Below are positions 39,001 to 45,233 of a stretch of 64,000 nucleotides of DNA, piece after piece (within the stretch, counting starts at the first letter, position 1; each line of letters begins with the position of its first letter). The DNA comes from Drosophila pseudoobscura (lineage: Eukaryota > Arthropoda > Insecta > Diptera > Drosophilidae), in NCBI RefSeq assembly GCF_009870125.1, contig NC_046680.1:15767501-15831500 (forward strand). The letters run 5' to 3'. Under the pieces are notes generated by a model, which did no database searches, was not told the origin of the DNA, and saw only the letters and a list, made by a program, of their open reading frames with translations. The translations under genes were made by a program, and so were the position numbers.

Positions 39001-41557
39001 GGGCGCCTCCACATCAGCGGCCCCCGGCTACTATCACGGCGGATCGGGAGGCCACCTGGAGCACAGCACTCCACCATCGAACAACAGCCGTCTGCACTGT
39101 AAGTAGCAACCCAGTAAAACTTCCCGTTCCGTTTCCGTAAACGGCCCCAAAGCCGATACCGATACCGATACCGATACCGACTCTTACGAGAGCTGCGAAT
39201 ACTCTCGTCGCTGCACTAAATCAACCAACCAACCAACAACCACCTATGTACCTACGATCAACTATTGAAAAAAGGGCACCACTTCTTCCTCTTTGGCTTC
39301 CTAACGAATCTAACGAATCTAACGAATTCCCTCACCCTAATTTCGATCTAGTACGTATACACCCAACACCATCTAAGTCACACAAACTATACAATAGCAG
39401 AGAGAACACACTTACTATGTAGTCGCTTACAATGTAAATACGTTGAAAACGCTACTCTGCGTAGTACAGCTTTTGTTGAGTAGTTTGATTTGGTTAATCT
39501 CGTAAAACTTGCTACAATTACGTAATTACATGATTACTTAGAAACCGTAAGCTCCAGTTAATATTGCTTTAAAGATCGCAACAACATCTGCTGATCATAC
39601 ACCAGTATTTCTCAACCTTAGCGGGGACTATCTGAAGTACTGTATGTTGAAACACTGCGCCTATCTAATATCTAATCCCGCTCTATATCTCTTGCTCTAT
39701 ACTATCTCTATTTTATCTTTATGCGTATTTTATAGATTCTCATTTCTCTATTGCTAATCTTTGTAATTGTTCTTTTACGTTCATTCACTTCAACTACATC
39801 CAACTAACCAAACACCTTGAGCATGTCCTGGAACAGGGATTAACGCATCCAAAACCATTACAGCGCCATCGAGTCCCTCGCATACGGGCCGCAAGCTGTT
39901 GTATGCCACACGTGGCATGCGTGGTGGCAGCGTCGATTTACCGGATGAATTGGAGAAGTCACAGTCCTCGGCCAGCACTTCGCCATGCCTCTCACCAGTA
40001 AGACATCCCCAGGTATTCCCCCATCCCTTCTCATTCACTCACTCACTCACTCACTCACTCATTCATTCGCTCATTCTCAATCTCATTCGCTATTCGTGCG
40101 TTGATTTTTGCTGCACCATCCGCCAATGACTGCATTCACGCATCCACGCTTTCCCCAATCTAATCCCATCTCATTCGATTCGCTTCGATTCGACATTTTC
40201 AAGAAATCGCATCGTCTGTTGCCCACCAACTTGTACGTCATCCTCTACAACTTCAAGGCGCGGCATCCCGACGAACTCGACCTCAAGGCTGGCTATAAGG
40301 TGAGCAAGTCCCCCCAAGTACCGACCCCTACTCTCACTCTCACTCCCGTTCTCGTCCTCCCATCGGTATGGTATGCCATATGCACGACTATGAATAATAA
40401 ACAACACGCTTTGTTTAATCCACTAAGCGGAGCGCTTAGCTCACAGAATGGCTGCGCTGCACAGGAAATTGGCATAACAAAATCAGAAATACGCGTACAC
40501 CCGATATACGATATACATACACAAATATTCGCATTTCGCATTTAGCATTTAGCATTTAGCATTTCCCATTCTTTATTCAATATTAAAACGAACAAGGACA
40601 ACAGAACCCTACCCTGTTCAGGCTCGTATGTATCTGAACAAAGACAGAAATATAAAGAGGGTGCAGGGAGGGGCAGAGCTCTTTTTTCTACTGCGTAAAC
40701 AGGACAACGCAAACAGCGAATAAGAAGAAATAATAATAGTTGCTGCGTTTCTGTGTACTTTCGTTGATTGCGAGTGCCCCCTCCCCTCCGCTCCCCTACC
40801 CACTGGCAAAGTGTTCAATATTTACAGATTAGCTTTTGTTCGGGCTTCGTCCTTGCCAGAGGAGCAATCTGGTGGATAAACCGAACTTTTGTTTTATAAT
40901 TTACTGTGCGGTTCGATAATCTGGGACGAGTCTTCAGTCGTCAGATCGATACTTACATCTTGGCACTTGAATTTCGAATTTTCTACTCTATAAGCTATGC
41001 CTTTTCCATGCTTAATGCAGTTTTCACTATTCTCTCATAATGGTCCTATTTCACAACAATTGAAGGGAGACACAAATACAATTAGGTGTTGGTTCAAGTC
41101 TGTTTCTGCCAGGTTTTTGCTAGGAGACGTCAAGAATTGATATGGATCATCATCCCATCAACTAAATTGTTTCACGTTTCGTTCAGGTGACTGTCATTGA
41201 CACATCCGATCCGGACTGGTGGAAGGGCAAGGTCCTGGGACGCGTTGGCTTCTTTCCATCCAAGTACTGTGTGCGTCTGAACGCCAGTGAGAAGCCCCTG
41301 CAGGTTACCCACAATCTGCAAGTTTCCGATGGGGAGCGCAGCGACAAGATCACGCTTCTGAGAGACCAGATTGTCATACAGGTAATGAACGAAATCGAAT
41401 TGTGTGCGAGAGCCGAGAAGGGGCTAACGAGATCAACCTCCTATTCCATGTTGGCTCGTTCAACCAGGTCGGCGATGAGGTCAATGGTATGTGCATGGTG
41501 CGCTCAGCCGACAACCGCCAGGGCTACTGTCCGGTCAAGTATCTGCAGGAGGTGTGA
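1..41557 (+). CDS. stacl: Stac-like adaptor protein gene (C1 domain plus tandem SH3), partial at 5' end, many isoforms
   Basis: This is the gene-level entry; exons follow separately. Coding exons chain in compatible phase: 1-90, 155-280, 379-525 (long-isoform N terminus) or 2696-2803 (alternative start), then 26734-26885, 30225-30349, 30469-30624, 31608-31772, 32771-33280, 35064-35447, 38883-39098, 39822-39997, 40204-40299, 41187-41381 and 41468-41557. The product has a C1 zinc finger with the spacing H, CDAC, CRIC, H, C, C. It is followed by a canonical SH3 (ILYNFKARHPDELDL, DWWKG, GFFPSKY) and a second, more divergent SH3 ending GYCPVKYLQEV. C1 followed by two SH3 domains is the STAC family arrangement; vertebrate members act as adaptors of voltage-gated calcium channels in muscle and neurons. 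The symbol rests on this architecture and the fly context, not on a search. The 5' end lies left of the window. The TGA at 41555 may be read through (see separate entry). Confidence 0.82.
155..280 (+). CDS. stacl: stacl long-isoform exon, coiled coil part 1
   Basis: This 42-codon exon lies between a TTACAG acceptor and a CAG|GTGAGC donor, phase 0 on both sides. It begins EMTPNLRNELVFDRHS and runs into heptad-like sequence (LKREAIELELQIRQLQ) that continues as coiled coil in the next exon. Confidence 0.75.
379..525 (+). CDS. stacl: stacl long-isoform exon, coiled coil part 2
   Basis: This 49-codon exon lies between a GCGGCAG acceptor and a CAG|GTGAGT donor, phase 0. Segments such as YNKVNELQEDLSMKKFDLRA are strongly heptad-patterned, so the three edge exons give the long isoform an N-terminal coiled coil. 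The next phase-0 acceptor with a good coding frame on this strand is at 26734, across more than 26 kb; that assignment is inferred. Confidence 0.75.
526..1352 (+). other. Intron between long-isoform exon and internal promoter
   Basis: Non-coding intron sequence. I see only short chance frames and a few TTTACGAAAGCT-like near-repeats around 685-770. No gene is supported. Confidence 0.5.
1353..1389 (+). promoter_or_regulatory. TATA + Inr core promoter for the short stacl isoform
   Basis: TATAAAAG at 1353-1360 is followed, at the expected ~31-33 bp spacing, by TCAGTC at 1384-1389, which matches the fly initiator with A+1 at 1386. The sequence runs into a leader ahead of the alternative start exon at 2696. 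The core-promoter match is seen directly; its use by this gene is inferred from position and strand. Confidence 0.6.
1386..2695 (+). other. stacl: Probable 5' leader of the short stacl isoform
   Basis: This stretch between the core promoter and the ATG at 2696 has no long frame. It carries several short upstream ATG frames (for example at 1903) and AATC/ATCAA-rich low-complexity stretches at 2010-2090 and 2195-2230. A GTAAGT at 1880 could be a donor for a leader intron. Whether the leader is one exon or spliced cannot be decided from sequence. Confidence 0.4.
1478..1605 (+). repeat. GCCGTA/GTCGTA imperfect microsatellite
   Basis: Imperfect tandem GCCGTA units degenerate to GTCGTA and GTCGTC over about 130 bp. 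If transcription starts at 1386, this array lies in the 5' leader. Confidence 0.8.
2696..2803 (+). CDS. stacl: stacl alternative first coding exon
   Basis: ATG in a good context (ACACCATG) opens 36 codons of a basic, Thr/Ala-rich N terminus (MRVIVLKKNRPNKRG... KKTAYAK), ending in phase 0 at a GTAAGA donor. It joins in frame to the exon at 26734. This form replaces the coiled-coil N terminus of the long isoform. Support is the ATG, donor and phase match; it has no homology evidence of its own. Confidence 0.65.
2804..3228 (+). other. Start of the large stacl intron
   Basis: AT-rich intron sequence with no supportable coding frame. It also covers the region downstream of the nested minus-strand gene. 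Confidence 0.4.
3229..3234 (-). terminator. Poly(A) signal of the nested membrane-protein gene
   Basis: AATAAA on the minus strand (TTTATT on plus), about 160 bp beyond the TAG stop of the nested gene. Confidence 0.55.
3393..4158 (-). CDS. Nested gene: small four-pass membrane protein, three exons
   Basis: On the minus strand inside the big stacl intron. Exons: 4158-3754 (phase 0 out, GTGAGT), 3697-3574 (CTACAG acceptor, GTGAGT donor, phase 1) and 3508-3393 (TTTCCAG acceptor, stop TAG). The product is 214 residues with four hydrophobic segments: KLIAFFEALLGLMQIYQCY (about residues 51-70), a second near 112-134, WLYLTAVVTFMYVLNTLF in exon 2, and YFGFVVLSFYWEV near the C terminus. A soluble loop between the first two carries acidic and Ser/His residues. 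Length and topology resemble the small insect four-TM proteins grouped in Pfam as DUF4728, but I cannot confirm membership and propose no biochemical function. For exon 2, the downstream GTGAGT donor was chosen over the earlier GTATGT because only it keeps the last exon open. It is transcribed opposite to its host gene. Confidence 0.75.
6102..6134 (+). repeat. (CCCACA)n microsatellite
   Basis: About five tandem CCCACA units. They create a valine/tryptophan/glycine repeat frame on the minus strand that is not a gene. Confidence 0.85.
7114..7350 (+). pseudogene. Possible decayed coding fragment in intron
   Basis: Reading from ATG at 7114 gives a protein-like 79-codon stretch (for example VGTKLYRAYSKATDTERIEK, then LYKYLWSTTLEIRYKKYE, then LSEAFHSNGLAERVPKNWV). 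It is interrupted by TAA at 7195 and TAG at 7267 and ends at TAA 7348. I do not recognise the family. The composition differs from the simple-sequence frames around it, which suggests a decayed gene copy, but chance is possible. The opposite strand is also open across this stretch. Confidence 0.2.
14751..14785 (+). repeat. (CTG)n trinucleotide tract
   Basis: Tandem CTG with two TTG interruptions, intronic. Confidence 0.85.
15929..15968 (+). repeat. (GGT)n trinucleotide tract
   Basis: About 13 GGT/TGG units; the minus-strand frame reads poly-histidine and is not considered coding. Confidence 0.9.
16839..17108 (+). CDS. Doubtful short frame with signal-peptide-like N terminus
   Basis: ATG at 16839 opens 89 codons, ending TAG. 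Residues 1-8 are MAKLFDYR. They are followed by a hydrophobic core (LLLFLLVGIGMGAVAV) and a plausible cleavage site after VESA, then a basic, soluble tail with a dibasic site (NKRR) and two cysteines. The layout is that of a small secreted peptide precursor. There is no homology, no obvious promoter, and the frame lies inside an intron, so it may be chance. Confidence 0.15.
   Translation: MAKLFDYRLLLFLLVGIGMGAVAVESADCPMAFNCRIHFQRSANATKDNKRRAVLRGGQSKSQRFRANKEKREEQINGEDLKGLATSFD
20961..20997 (+). repeat. (GT)n dinucleotide tract
   Basis: Mostly uninterrupted GT repeat with two GAGT interruptions. Confidence 0.9.
21410..21433 (+). repeat. (AGGAC)n tandem repeat
   Basis: About five AGGAC units. 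Confidence 0.8.
23365..23391 (+). repeat. Poly-C homopolymer
   Basis: Twenty consecutive C, then A, then more C. Such a run is prone to length error in assemblies. Confidence 0.9.
26734..26885 (+). CDS. stacl: stacl common exon upstream of the C1 domain
   Basis: Preceded by a long CT tract and TTGCAG; phase 0 in, phase 2 out (GACAG|GTAAGT). It codes a basic Ser/Thr-rich segment (KELFVSKVEPTSPRNERKF, then KTKWLKAFKSLKPAGSGS). Its phase-0 acceptor accepts both the long-isoform exon 379-525 and the short-isoform exon 2696-2803. Confidence 0.8.
26886..30224 (+). other. stacl intron with microsatellites
   Basis: Non-coding; holds the (CCCATA)n array and scattered CA/TG tracts. Ends in CCTTCCCCCTTCCCACACAG. 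Confidence 0.55.
28173..28255 (+). repeat. (CCCATA)n microsatellite
   Basis: About 13 near-perfect CCCATA units. The array makes artificial frames on both strands (Pro-Ile on plus; Tyr-Gly or Val-Trp on minus), none of which is a gene. Confidence 0.95.
30225..30349 (+). CDS. stacl: stacl exon with first half of C1 domain
   Basis: CACACAG acceptor, phase 2 in, GAG|GTGCGT donor, phase 1 out. It codes the start of the C1 zinc finger: the His of HHLQEYTYKKITACDACSQI and the first CxxC pair. Confidence 0.88.
30469..30624 (+). CDS. stacl: stacl exon with second half of C1 domain
   Basis: TCTTATAG acceptor, phase 1; ends GAAA|GTAAGT in phase 1. It supplies the CRIC pair, the H-x2-C (HGDC) and the last Cys (PRCQPK), completing the C1 consensus. 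A basic stretch and acidic tail (KSTSELENRVDVEEE) follow. Confidence 0.9.
30625..31607 (+). other. stacl intron
   Basis: Non-coding; a CA-rich tract at about 30670-30740 and CTCTGG repeats at about 30983-31010. Confidence 0.5.
31608..31772 (+). CDS. stacl: stacl linker exon, phase 1-1
   Basis: CCACTAG acceptor and G|GTATCC donor, 165 bp, phase 1 at both ends. It codes a Gln/Glu- and then Ser/Asn/Pro-rich linker (TWQQESVVATVEDQAEDQL, then NPNAKFRQKTPFMQRIAQL). It could be skipped without changing frame. Confidence 0.75.
31773..32770 (+). other. stacl intron with (CTCGTA)n
   Basis: Non-coding; holds the CTCGTA array and an A-rich, AG-poor stretch ahead of the next acceptor. Confidence 0.5.
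32218..32264 (+). repeat. (CTCGTA)n microsatellite
   Basis: About eight CTCGTA units. The same motif recurs at 56981-57019. Confidence 0.93.
32771..33280 (+). CDS. stacl: stacl glutamine-rich cassette exon, phase 1-1
   Basis: Acceptor CACCCAAAG and donor TTCAG|GTCCGA; 510 bp, phase 1 on both sides. It starts EITEIDQIYRVLKQAGELKS and continues through a conventional segment to a long CAG/CAA-coded glutamine tract (33003-33117), then a Pro/Gln-rich tail. The frame also extends upstream of the acceptor to an ATG, so an alternative start cannot be excluded. The splice pattern is preferred because the phase matches the neighbours and no AG lies in the preceding ~110 bp. Confidence 0.65.
33003..33117 (+). 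repeat. CAG/CAA tract coding poly-glutamine
   Basis: Mixed CAG and CAA codons with a few interruptions, inside the cassette exon. Length variation between individuals is likely. Confidence 0.9.
33281..35063 (+). other. stacl intron
   Basis: Non-coding, CT/CA-rich at 33340-33700, then AT-rich with TA repeats at 34905-34930. A T-rich tract (34930-34972) and a CTAAT-like branch site at 34980 lie unusually far (~80 bp) before the acceptor. Confidence 0.5.
35064..35447 (+). CDS. stacl: stacl cassette exon with basic/serine segment, phase 1-1
   Basis: Acceptor CACAAAG, donor CCGGAAA|GTAAAT, 384 bp, phase 1 both ends. It codes QRCGQFFAPVSNMSSSAYIS, an alanine run encoded by GCAGCA repeats, a Ser/Gly/Thr linker, and a basic segment (LRRRLFAGFRPLSGYGLLRK, then SSQNRSISLPE). 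The basic/Ser part looks like a phosphorylation or docking region; that is inference. Confidence 0.75.
35805..35932 (+). CDS. stacl: Putative stacl alternative last exon A
   Basis: An excellent acceptor (TTTTGCCCTTGCAG) opens in phase 1, matching the donor at 35447. It codes 42 residues (ASIICQNFPNLINTNTYRTT ... LQGYQDLRFA) to a TAG at 35930-35932. An AATAAA follows at 36024. A transcript ending here would carry the C1 domain but no SH3 domains. Evidence is splice site, phase and poly(A) signal; conservation is unknown. Confidence 0.45.
36024..36029 (+). terminator. Poly(A) signal after alternative last exon A
   Basis: AATAAA about 90 bp after the TAG of the putative last exon, followed by a TGT-containing stretch. 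Confidence 0.45.
36030..37607 (+). other. stacl intron
   Basis: No supportable coding sequence. Short frames here lack splice or composition support. Confidence 0.45.
37608..37741 (+). CDS. stacl: Putative stacl alternative last exon B
   Basis: Acceptor GTACTTATTTGACACAG in phase 1, compatible with the donors at 31772, 33280 and 35447. It codes 43 residues beginning STNPKTETARPFGEPLMLPR and ending in a basic tail (KARRRVRLS) to TGA at 37739. Codon third positions are G/C-biased as in the other coding exons, unlike the flanking DNA. An ATTAAA lies at 38101. This would also yield an SH3-less protein. Confidence 0.5.
37742..38882 (+). other. Possible 3'UTR of isoform B, then intron
   Basis: AT-rich sequence with ATTAAA at 38101, a CA tract at 38466-38488, and no coding frame that can be supported. 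Confidence 0.4.
38101..38106 (+). terminator. Candidate poly(A) signal (ATTAAA) for isoform B
   Basis: Variant hexamer ATTAAA about 360 bp after the stop of putative last exon B, followed by T-rich sequence. Confidence 0.3.
38883..39098 (+). CDS. stacl: stacl serine/proline-rich exon, phase 1-1
   Basis: Acceptor ACAACAACAG (weak pyrimidine tract), donor CACT|GTAAGT, 216 bp, phase 1 both ends. It codes PHSPRRQKLNLRMKSLSLDS and then SPESSELHGQFRRRPQLP, a region rich in basic-Ser motifs, ending in Gly/His/Ser-rich linker. The acceptor could lie slightly further downstream. Confidence 0.7.
39099..39821 (+). other. stacl intron
   Basis: Non-coding; short (CGATAC)n at 39155-39180 and ACCA repeats at about 39222. 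Confidence 0.5.
39822..39997 (+). CDS. stacl: stacl exon just before the SH3 domains
   Basis: It ends CTCACCA|GTAAGA in phase 0 and codes SHTGRKLLYATRGMRGGSVD followed by LPDELEKSQSSASTSPCLSP. Three acceptors in the same frame are possible (after 39821, 39836 or 39866), so the start is uncertain. The first is chosen because it is the first AG after the CTAAC branch-like site at about 39803. Confidence 0.7.
39998..40203 (+). other. stacl intron with (TCAC)n
   Basis: Short intron holding a tandem TCAC array (40035-40064) and ending GACATTTTCAAG. Confidence 0.6.
40204..40299 (+). CDS. stacl: stacl exon: start of first SH3 domain
   Basis: Phase 0 both ends; codes KSHRLLPTNLYVILYNFKAR and HPDELDLKAGYK, the ALYDY-like strand and RT-loop of a canonical SH3. 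Confidence 0.9.
40300..41186 (+). other. stacl intron
   Basis: Non-coding; AT-rich with CATTTAG repeats at about 40535-40565. Ends TTTCGTTCAG. Confidence 0.55.
41187..41381 (+). CDS. stacl: stacl exon: rest of SH3-1 and start of SH3-2
   Basis: Phase 0 both ends. It codes VTVIDTSDPDWWKGKVLGRV and GFFPSKYCVRL, completing SH3-1 with its conserved Trp pair and the PSKY motif. The early strands of the second SH3 follow (SDKITLLRDQIVIQ). Confidence 0.92.
41468..41557 (+). CDS. stacl: stacl exon: end of second SH3 and first stop (TGA)
   Basis: TTCAACCAG acceptor in phase 0; codes VGDEVNGMCMVRSADNRQGY and CPVKYLQEV, the C-terminal strands of the divergent second SH3, then TGA at 41555-41557. The base after TGA is C. 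The frame continues open (next entry). Confidence 0.92.
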   Translation, partial: VGDEVNGMCMVRSADNRQGYCPVKYLQEV

Positions 41558-43987
41558 CAGCCAGAAGAGCCAGAAGATGAGCCGCCTTCTGACGAGCGGA
41601 ATAGGCCGCAGAAGTCGGCGTTGCAAACGTCGTCGAGGACGACGGATAAGACCAAGCGTAGGATTAGAATTGTAGTTAACGATAATAGCAGCTTAGCCGG
41701 AAGTAGTATCGCACCTGCACCATCCCACACCACCTATTCCAATCACCAGATCCCCAGAGAAGCGGAGGCCGAGACGAAGCGACTGAACATCGATTACGGG
41801 GACGAGAGCAGTGCCGACTGGGAGAAGGACAAGGACGTACTCATTTTGTCCGGGCGCCGAAACAAAAACGACAAGAACTGGGAGAACTGGGAACGGATCC
41901 GCGAGCAGAAGCTGGAGAAGATGAAGAACATCTGCTTCGAGAGCTACCGCCAATCAAAGCGGGACAAGTTGCAACAGGCAAAGCCGCGACCAAAGCAGCT
42001 CGACTCCACCTGGTACACGGACAACATCTACTCCAATCGCTCGGACGACATGGATGAGGACTATGTACCGGACTGTATCAAGTACGGCGCTTACCGCCCG
42101 CTCCGCGACATTAACGAGCTCGACGAAAAGTACCCGGAGGAGGCAGGAGTCAACCGGGAGCGGCGCGGCGAGGGCGAGGGCTCCACGGGATACGGCCTGC
42201 ATCGCTCCAAGAGCTGCAAGGAGTTCCAGTACCCCAAGTCGCAGAGCTGGTGCTTCGAGGGCAACGTTTTTGAGGGCGGCGGCGGCGTGGCCAGTGGCAG
42301 TGGGAGTGGGAGTGTCCCAGCTGCTCCGGCCACCACCTCCATACTGAAAAATCGGTCGGGAGTGCCCAAGTCCTACTCGTTCAGTGCCAGCACCAAGACA
42401 ATGCCCTTCGACATCATTGACTACGAGCTGCCACCCGCCTCGAACACGCGGCGAGAGAAGCGCGAAGCCTACAGGCGCAACATGCACATGCTGTACAGCA
42501 ACAGCCTGGACGAGCGAACCCTGGCCCACCGGTGTTGCGCCCGGGACCAGTGCACCAGCGCCAGGTGCCTGCTGGACGACATCTACCCGGGATCAGGAGC
42601 GGCAGCCAGATCGCGGGGTCGCGCCCCATCCCAGCAGTTGCTGGCTGGCAGCAGCAGGAATCTGAATCTGAACGCAGCGGACTGGCTGTTCGAGGAGCGG
42701 GCAGAGGCCGATCACCGGGCGGGGCGGGCTCCGAGGACGCTGGCCCCCACCGTGATATGTTGCTGTGCTGCGGACGATTGCTGCTGCCACCGACAGCCAC
42801 AGCCCCATCTGGTGGTTCGACCGCGGTCCCGTGTTCACTGCCCCGGCCACCATCCAGCGGCTGAGGAAGAGGAGCACATGCACTGCCGTTACGACACCGA
42901 TCTGGAGCACTTCATACGGGCGGAGCGCGAACGTCTGCTGCTGCAGGACAAGTTCCTGGACGAGGACGAACGCTACTTGGCCGCGGCACCTGCTCCCCGC
43001 AGCCCAGCGCGTCGGTACCCCAACTACCAGCGACCCACACGCAGCAAATCCCTGCTGGAAATGGAGCCATCAAATCTGTTCGACGACGACACTTGCTCAG
43101 ACACAACCGAAATCGATCTGGAGGACTTCAACATCGATCTGGAGAAGTACTGGGAGCAGCTGGACAAGCCCCCCAGTCCCATCAACATGGACATGCGGCG
43201 CAACATGCAGAGCAGCCTCAAGGTGAAGAACGTTAACGTGAGGTGCTACAACAACGGACAACCCATCGACCTTCACGACCGGGAGCACGAGCGCCTAATG
43301 ATCAAGAAGTCCCTGCTCGAAGGCATGCCCTCGCCGCCGCAGCTGGACTCCAGTGAGTCCTCCAACAATCCTGGATATCCTTTTTTTGAGAATTCCGACA
43401 CCCCCTCCTTCCATCACCTCTCTGGACCGGGTCGTGCGCCCGCCTATGTGCCTGCGCCAGGCTACGGGCACAAGATCTACCCGACCGCGGACGTCCTGCC
43501 CTCGTACCAGTACAATAACTTCTACCCGGAGCACAGTCACCCGACCGTGGGCAACGTGCTGACACAGCAGCCCACAGCCGGCATCCACCATGCCTCCGCC
43601 GGCGGCCACTCGGCCCTCAGTCTGATCAACAACATCTTCTCCATCTACAAGCCGAACAAGTACTCGCCGGAGAACTGCCAGATGAACTACGAGAGCAAGC
43701 CGGAGCCGTGCAAGAAGATGAACGTGCCCAGCACCCGGCGACCCCTTGGAGCGGCCGCGCATCCCCACCCGCACCCCCACGAGTACATGCACTCCTCGAT
43801 GAAGCGACCCCTGCTGGTGAGTGCCGACCAGCCCCACTTCAAGATTATACCCGAGAAGACTGGCCTCAAGATATCCCCTCTGCTCAGCTACGATGAGTAC
43901 GGCGGAGGTGGATGTGGAGGCGGAAGCATCGACAAGTCGCATCATAGACTGAGCAGCACGGCACGGCCTCTGATGCTTCCGCACTGA
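41558..43987 (+). CDS. stacl: In-frame 809-codon extension of stacl beyond TGA: probable stop-codon readthrough
   Basis: The codon after TGA 41555-41557 is CAG, and the same frame stays open for 809 codons to TGA at 43985-43987. The first methionine is only at 41621, in the same frame. The region is clearly coding: strongly G/C-biased third positions and structured charged segments (YADW-type, for example DDMDEDYVPDCIKYGAYRPL). There are repeated basic-Ser motifs (TRSKSLLEME, KSYSFSAS), an acidic/aromatic block (IDLEKYWEQLDKPPSPINMD), and two cysteine clusters (HRCCARDQCTSARC near 42530; CCCAADDCCCH near 42760). I recognise no named domain. Readthrough would append this tail to the SH3 pair. 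Alternatives are an in-frame acceptor at 41560, a separate start at 41621, or dicistronic translation. Comparative surveys of fly genomes have reported many UGA-C readthrough genes. Confidence 0.8.
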   Translation, partial: QPEEPEDEPPSDERNRPQKSALQTSSRTTDKTKRRIRIVVNDNSSLAGSSIAPAPSHTTYSNHQIPREAEAETKRLNIDYGDESSADWEKDKDVLILSGRRNKNDKNWENWERIREQKLEKMKNICFESYRQSKRDKLQQAKPRPKQLDSTWYTDNIYSNRSDDMDEDYVPDCIKYGAYRPLRDINELDEKYPEEAGVNRERRGEGEGSTGYGLHRSKSCKEFQYPKSQSWCFEGNVFEGGGGVASGSGSGSVPAAPATTSILKNRSGVPKSYSFSASTKTMPFDIIDYELPPASNTRREKREAYRRNMHMLYSNSLDERTLAHRCCARDQCTSARCLLDDIYPGSGAAARSRGRAPSQQLLAGSSRNLNLNAADWLFEERAEADHRAGRAPRTLAPTVICCCAADDCCCHRQPQPHLVVRPRSRVHCPGHHPAAEEEEHMHCRYDTDLEHFIRAERERLLLQDKFLDEDERYLAAAPAPRSPARRYPNYQRPTRSKSLLEMEPSNLFDDDTCSDTTEIDLEDFNIDLEKYWEQLDKPPSPINMDMRRNMQSSLKVKNVNVRCYNNGQPIDLHDREHERLMIKKSLLEGMPSPPQLDSSESSNNPGYPFFENSDTPSFHHLSGPGRAPAYVPAPGYGHKIYPTADVLPSYQYNNFYPEHSHPTVGNVLTQQPTAGIHHASAGGHSALSLINNIFSIYKPNKYSPENCQMNYESKPEPCKKMNVPSTRRPLGAAAHPHPHPHEYMHSSMKRPLLVSADQPHFKIIPEKTGLKISPLLSYDEYGGGGCGGGSIDKSHHRLSSTARPLMLPH

Positions 43988-45227
43988 TGGTGCTGGACCT
44001 TTCCGTGGTATGGTAATGGCAACTATTGTTAGTTATGCTCCCAGCGACTGCCTGAACAACTCTCCAGAAATCCAGAAGACTCGCGAACAGCGGCACGCAA
44101 CCCAAACGCACACGTTCCTGAGTCCTGCCCCAACAGCAGCTCCACCGACATTCGTAGCCGGTCGGGAGCTGGGGCTAGGCGTGGGGCTCGGGCTCTGGCA
44201 CATCTGTTGTGGCGCTGGCAGCAATTCGAGTGCGCCACTTCCTCCTCAACCACCACTCGTCGTTGTCGTCCTCGTCCTCGTCCCCGTCGCCTTCGTTCAT
44301 TCGCACAATTTGCTTTTGGTTCGGCAATGGGAGCAGGGACATTGTTTCATTGATTGATTCATCGTTGTCGCAGCAACTGACACTCCAGCAAAAGGAAATC
44401 CAGGAACAACAACTACAGCCATACCATTGGAAAACAGCACAAAAAAAAACTACAAGAACATGACCAAGAACTTAGTCAAGATTGTCCAATCTAGAGATGG
44501 AAATGCCAGTGTGTGATTAGATATCGAAAGATACAGACAGACCGACAAGTCGACAGATCGCTTAGTCGGTCAACGCTTACGGATAAGCAATGAATGAATC
44601 CTCTTCTCTCTTCAAACGGCCACTCACTCGAACAGAACAAACTAAACACACGTTTAAACACATTACATGTACAATCAATGTGCTTTTAATACGATGAACA
44701 TCGCTAGAGAAATCGCAGCACATACCCAGCAGTATACCCATACATATATATGTAGGAATGTAGTTCAATAACAGCAAATGACAGATACACTAACTTTTCG
44801 AGCAACTTTTAAGCAATCAGCAGCGTATTTTCAATAGAGATACAAAAGAATACATACATACATATTTAAGGCAGATACACTTGCATGTGTATGTGCATGT
44901 GCATGTGTGCATAGGCTAAGCAGTTAATATCGTGTTTCATATTCAAGTATGAGAACCTATTGTATGCCCTACTCTGTAGCAGTTAAGCCGATTTTATTAG
45001 TACTGAAGCTTCGAAAGAACATTTACCTAATGATCGCTCTCGATAGGGATACTTTTTGGCATCGATATTGAGATAGTTTTTGGAATACGATACGACGAAA
45101 ATACGAAAATATGTATGTAGATCGGAGATGGAAGATGATGTGTACTAGGGAAAACCGTTTTTATTGTCACGAAATTTTTTCTATTTTTTATACCAGACAA
45201 CTTTGAAGCAACTAAACTGAGGGAGCT

Positions 45228-45233
45228 AATAAA
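45228..45233 (+). terminator. Proximal candidate poly(A) signal for stacl
   Basis: AATAAA about 1.24 kb after the distal stop codon. Confidence 0.35.

Noticed and set aside
41381..41560. Alternative acceptor after CAG at 41560 bypassing the TGA
   Set aside because: In phase, but the upstream sequence is not pyrimidine-rich and use would delete the end of SH3-2; considered less likely than readthrough, though not excluded.
41693..43984. Several 60-230 residue frames antisense or out of frame to the stacl extension
   Set aside because: They are shadows of the G/C-rich third positions of the real plus-strand frame; no independent support.
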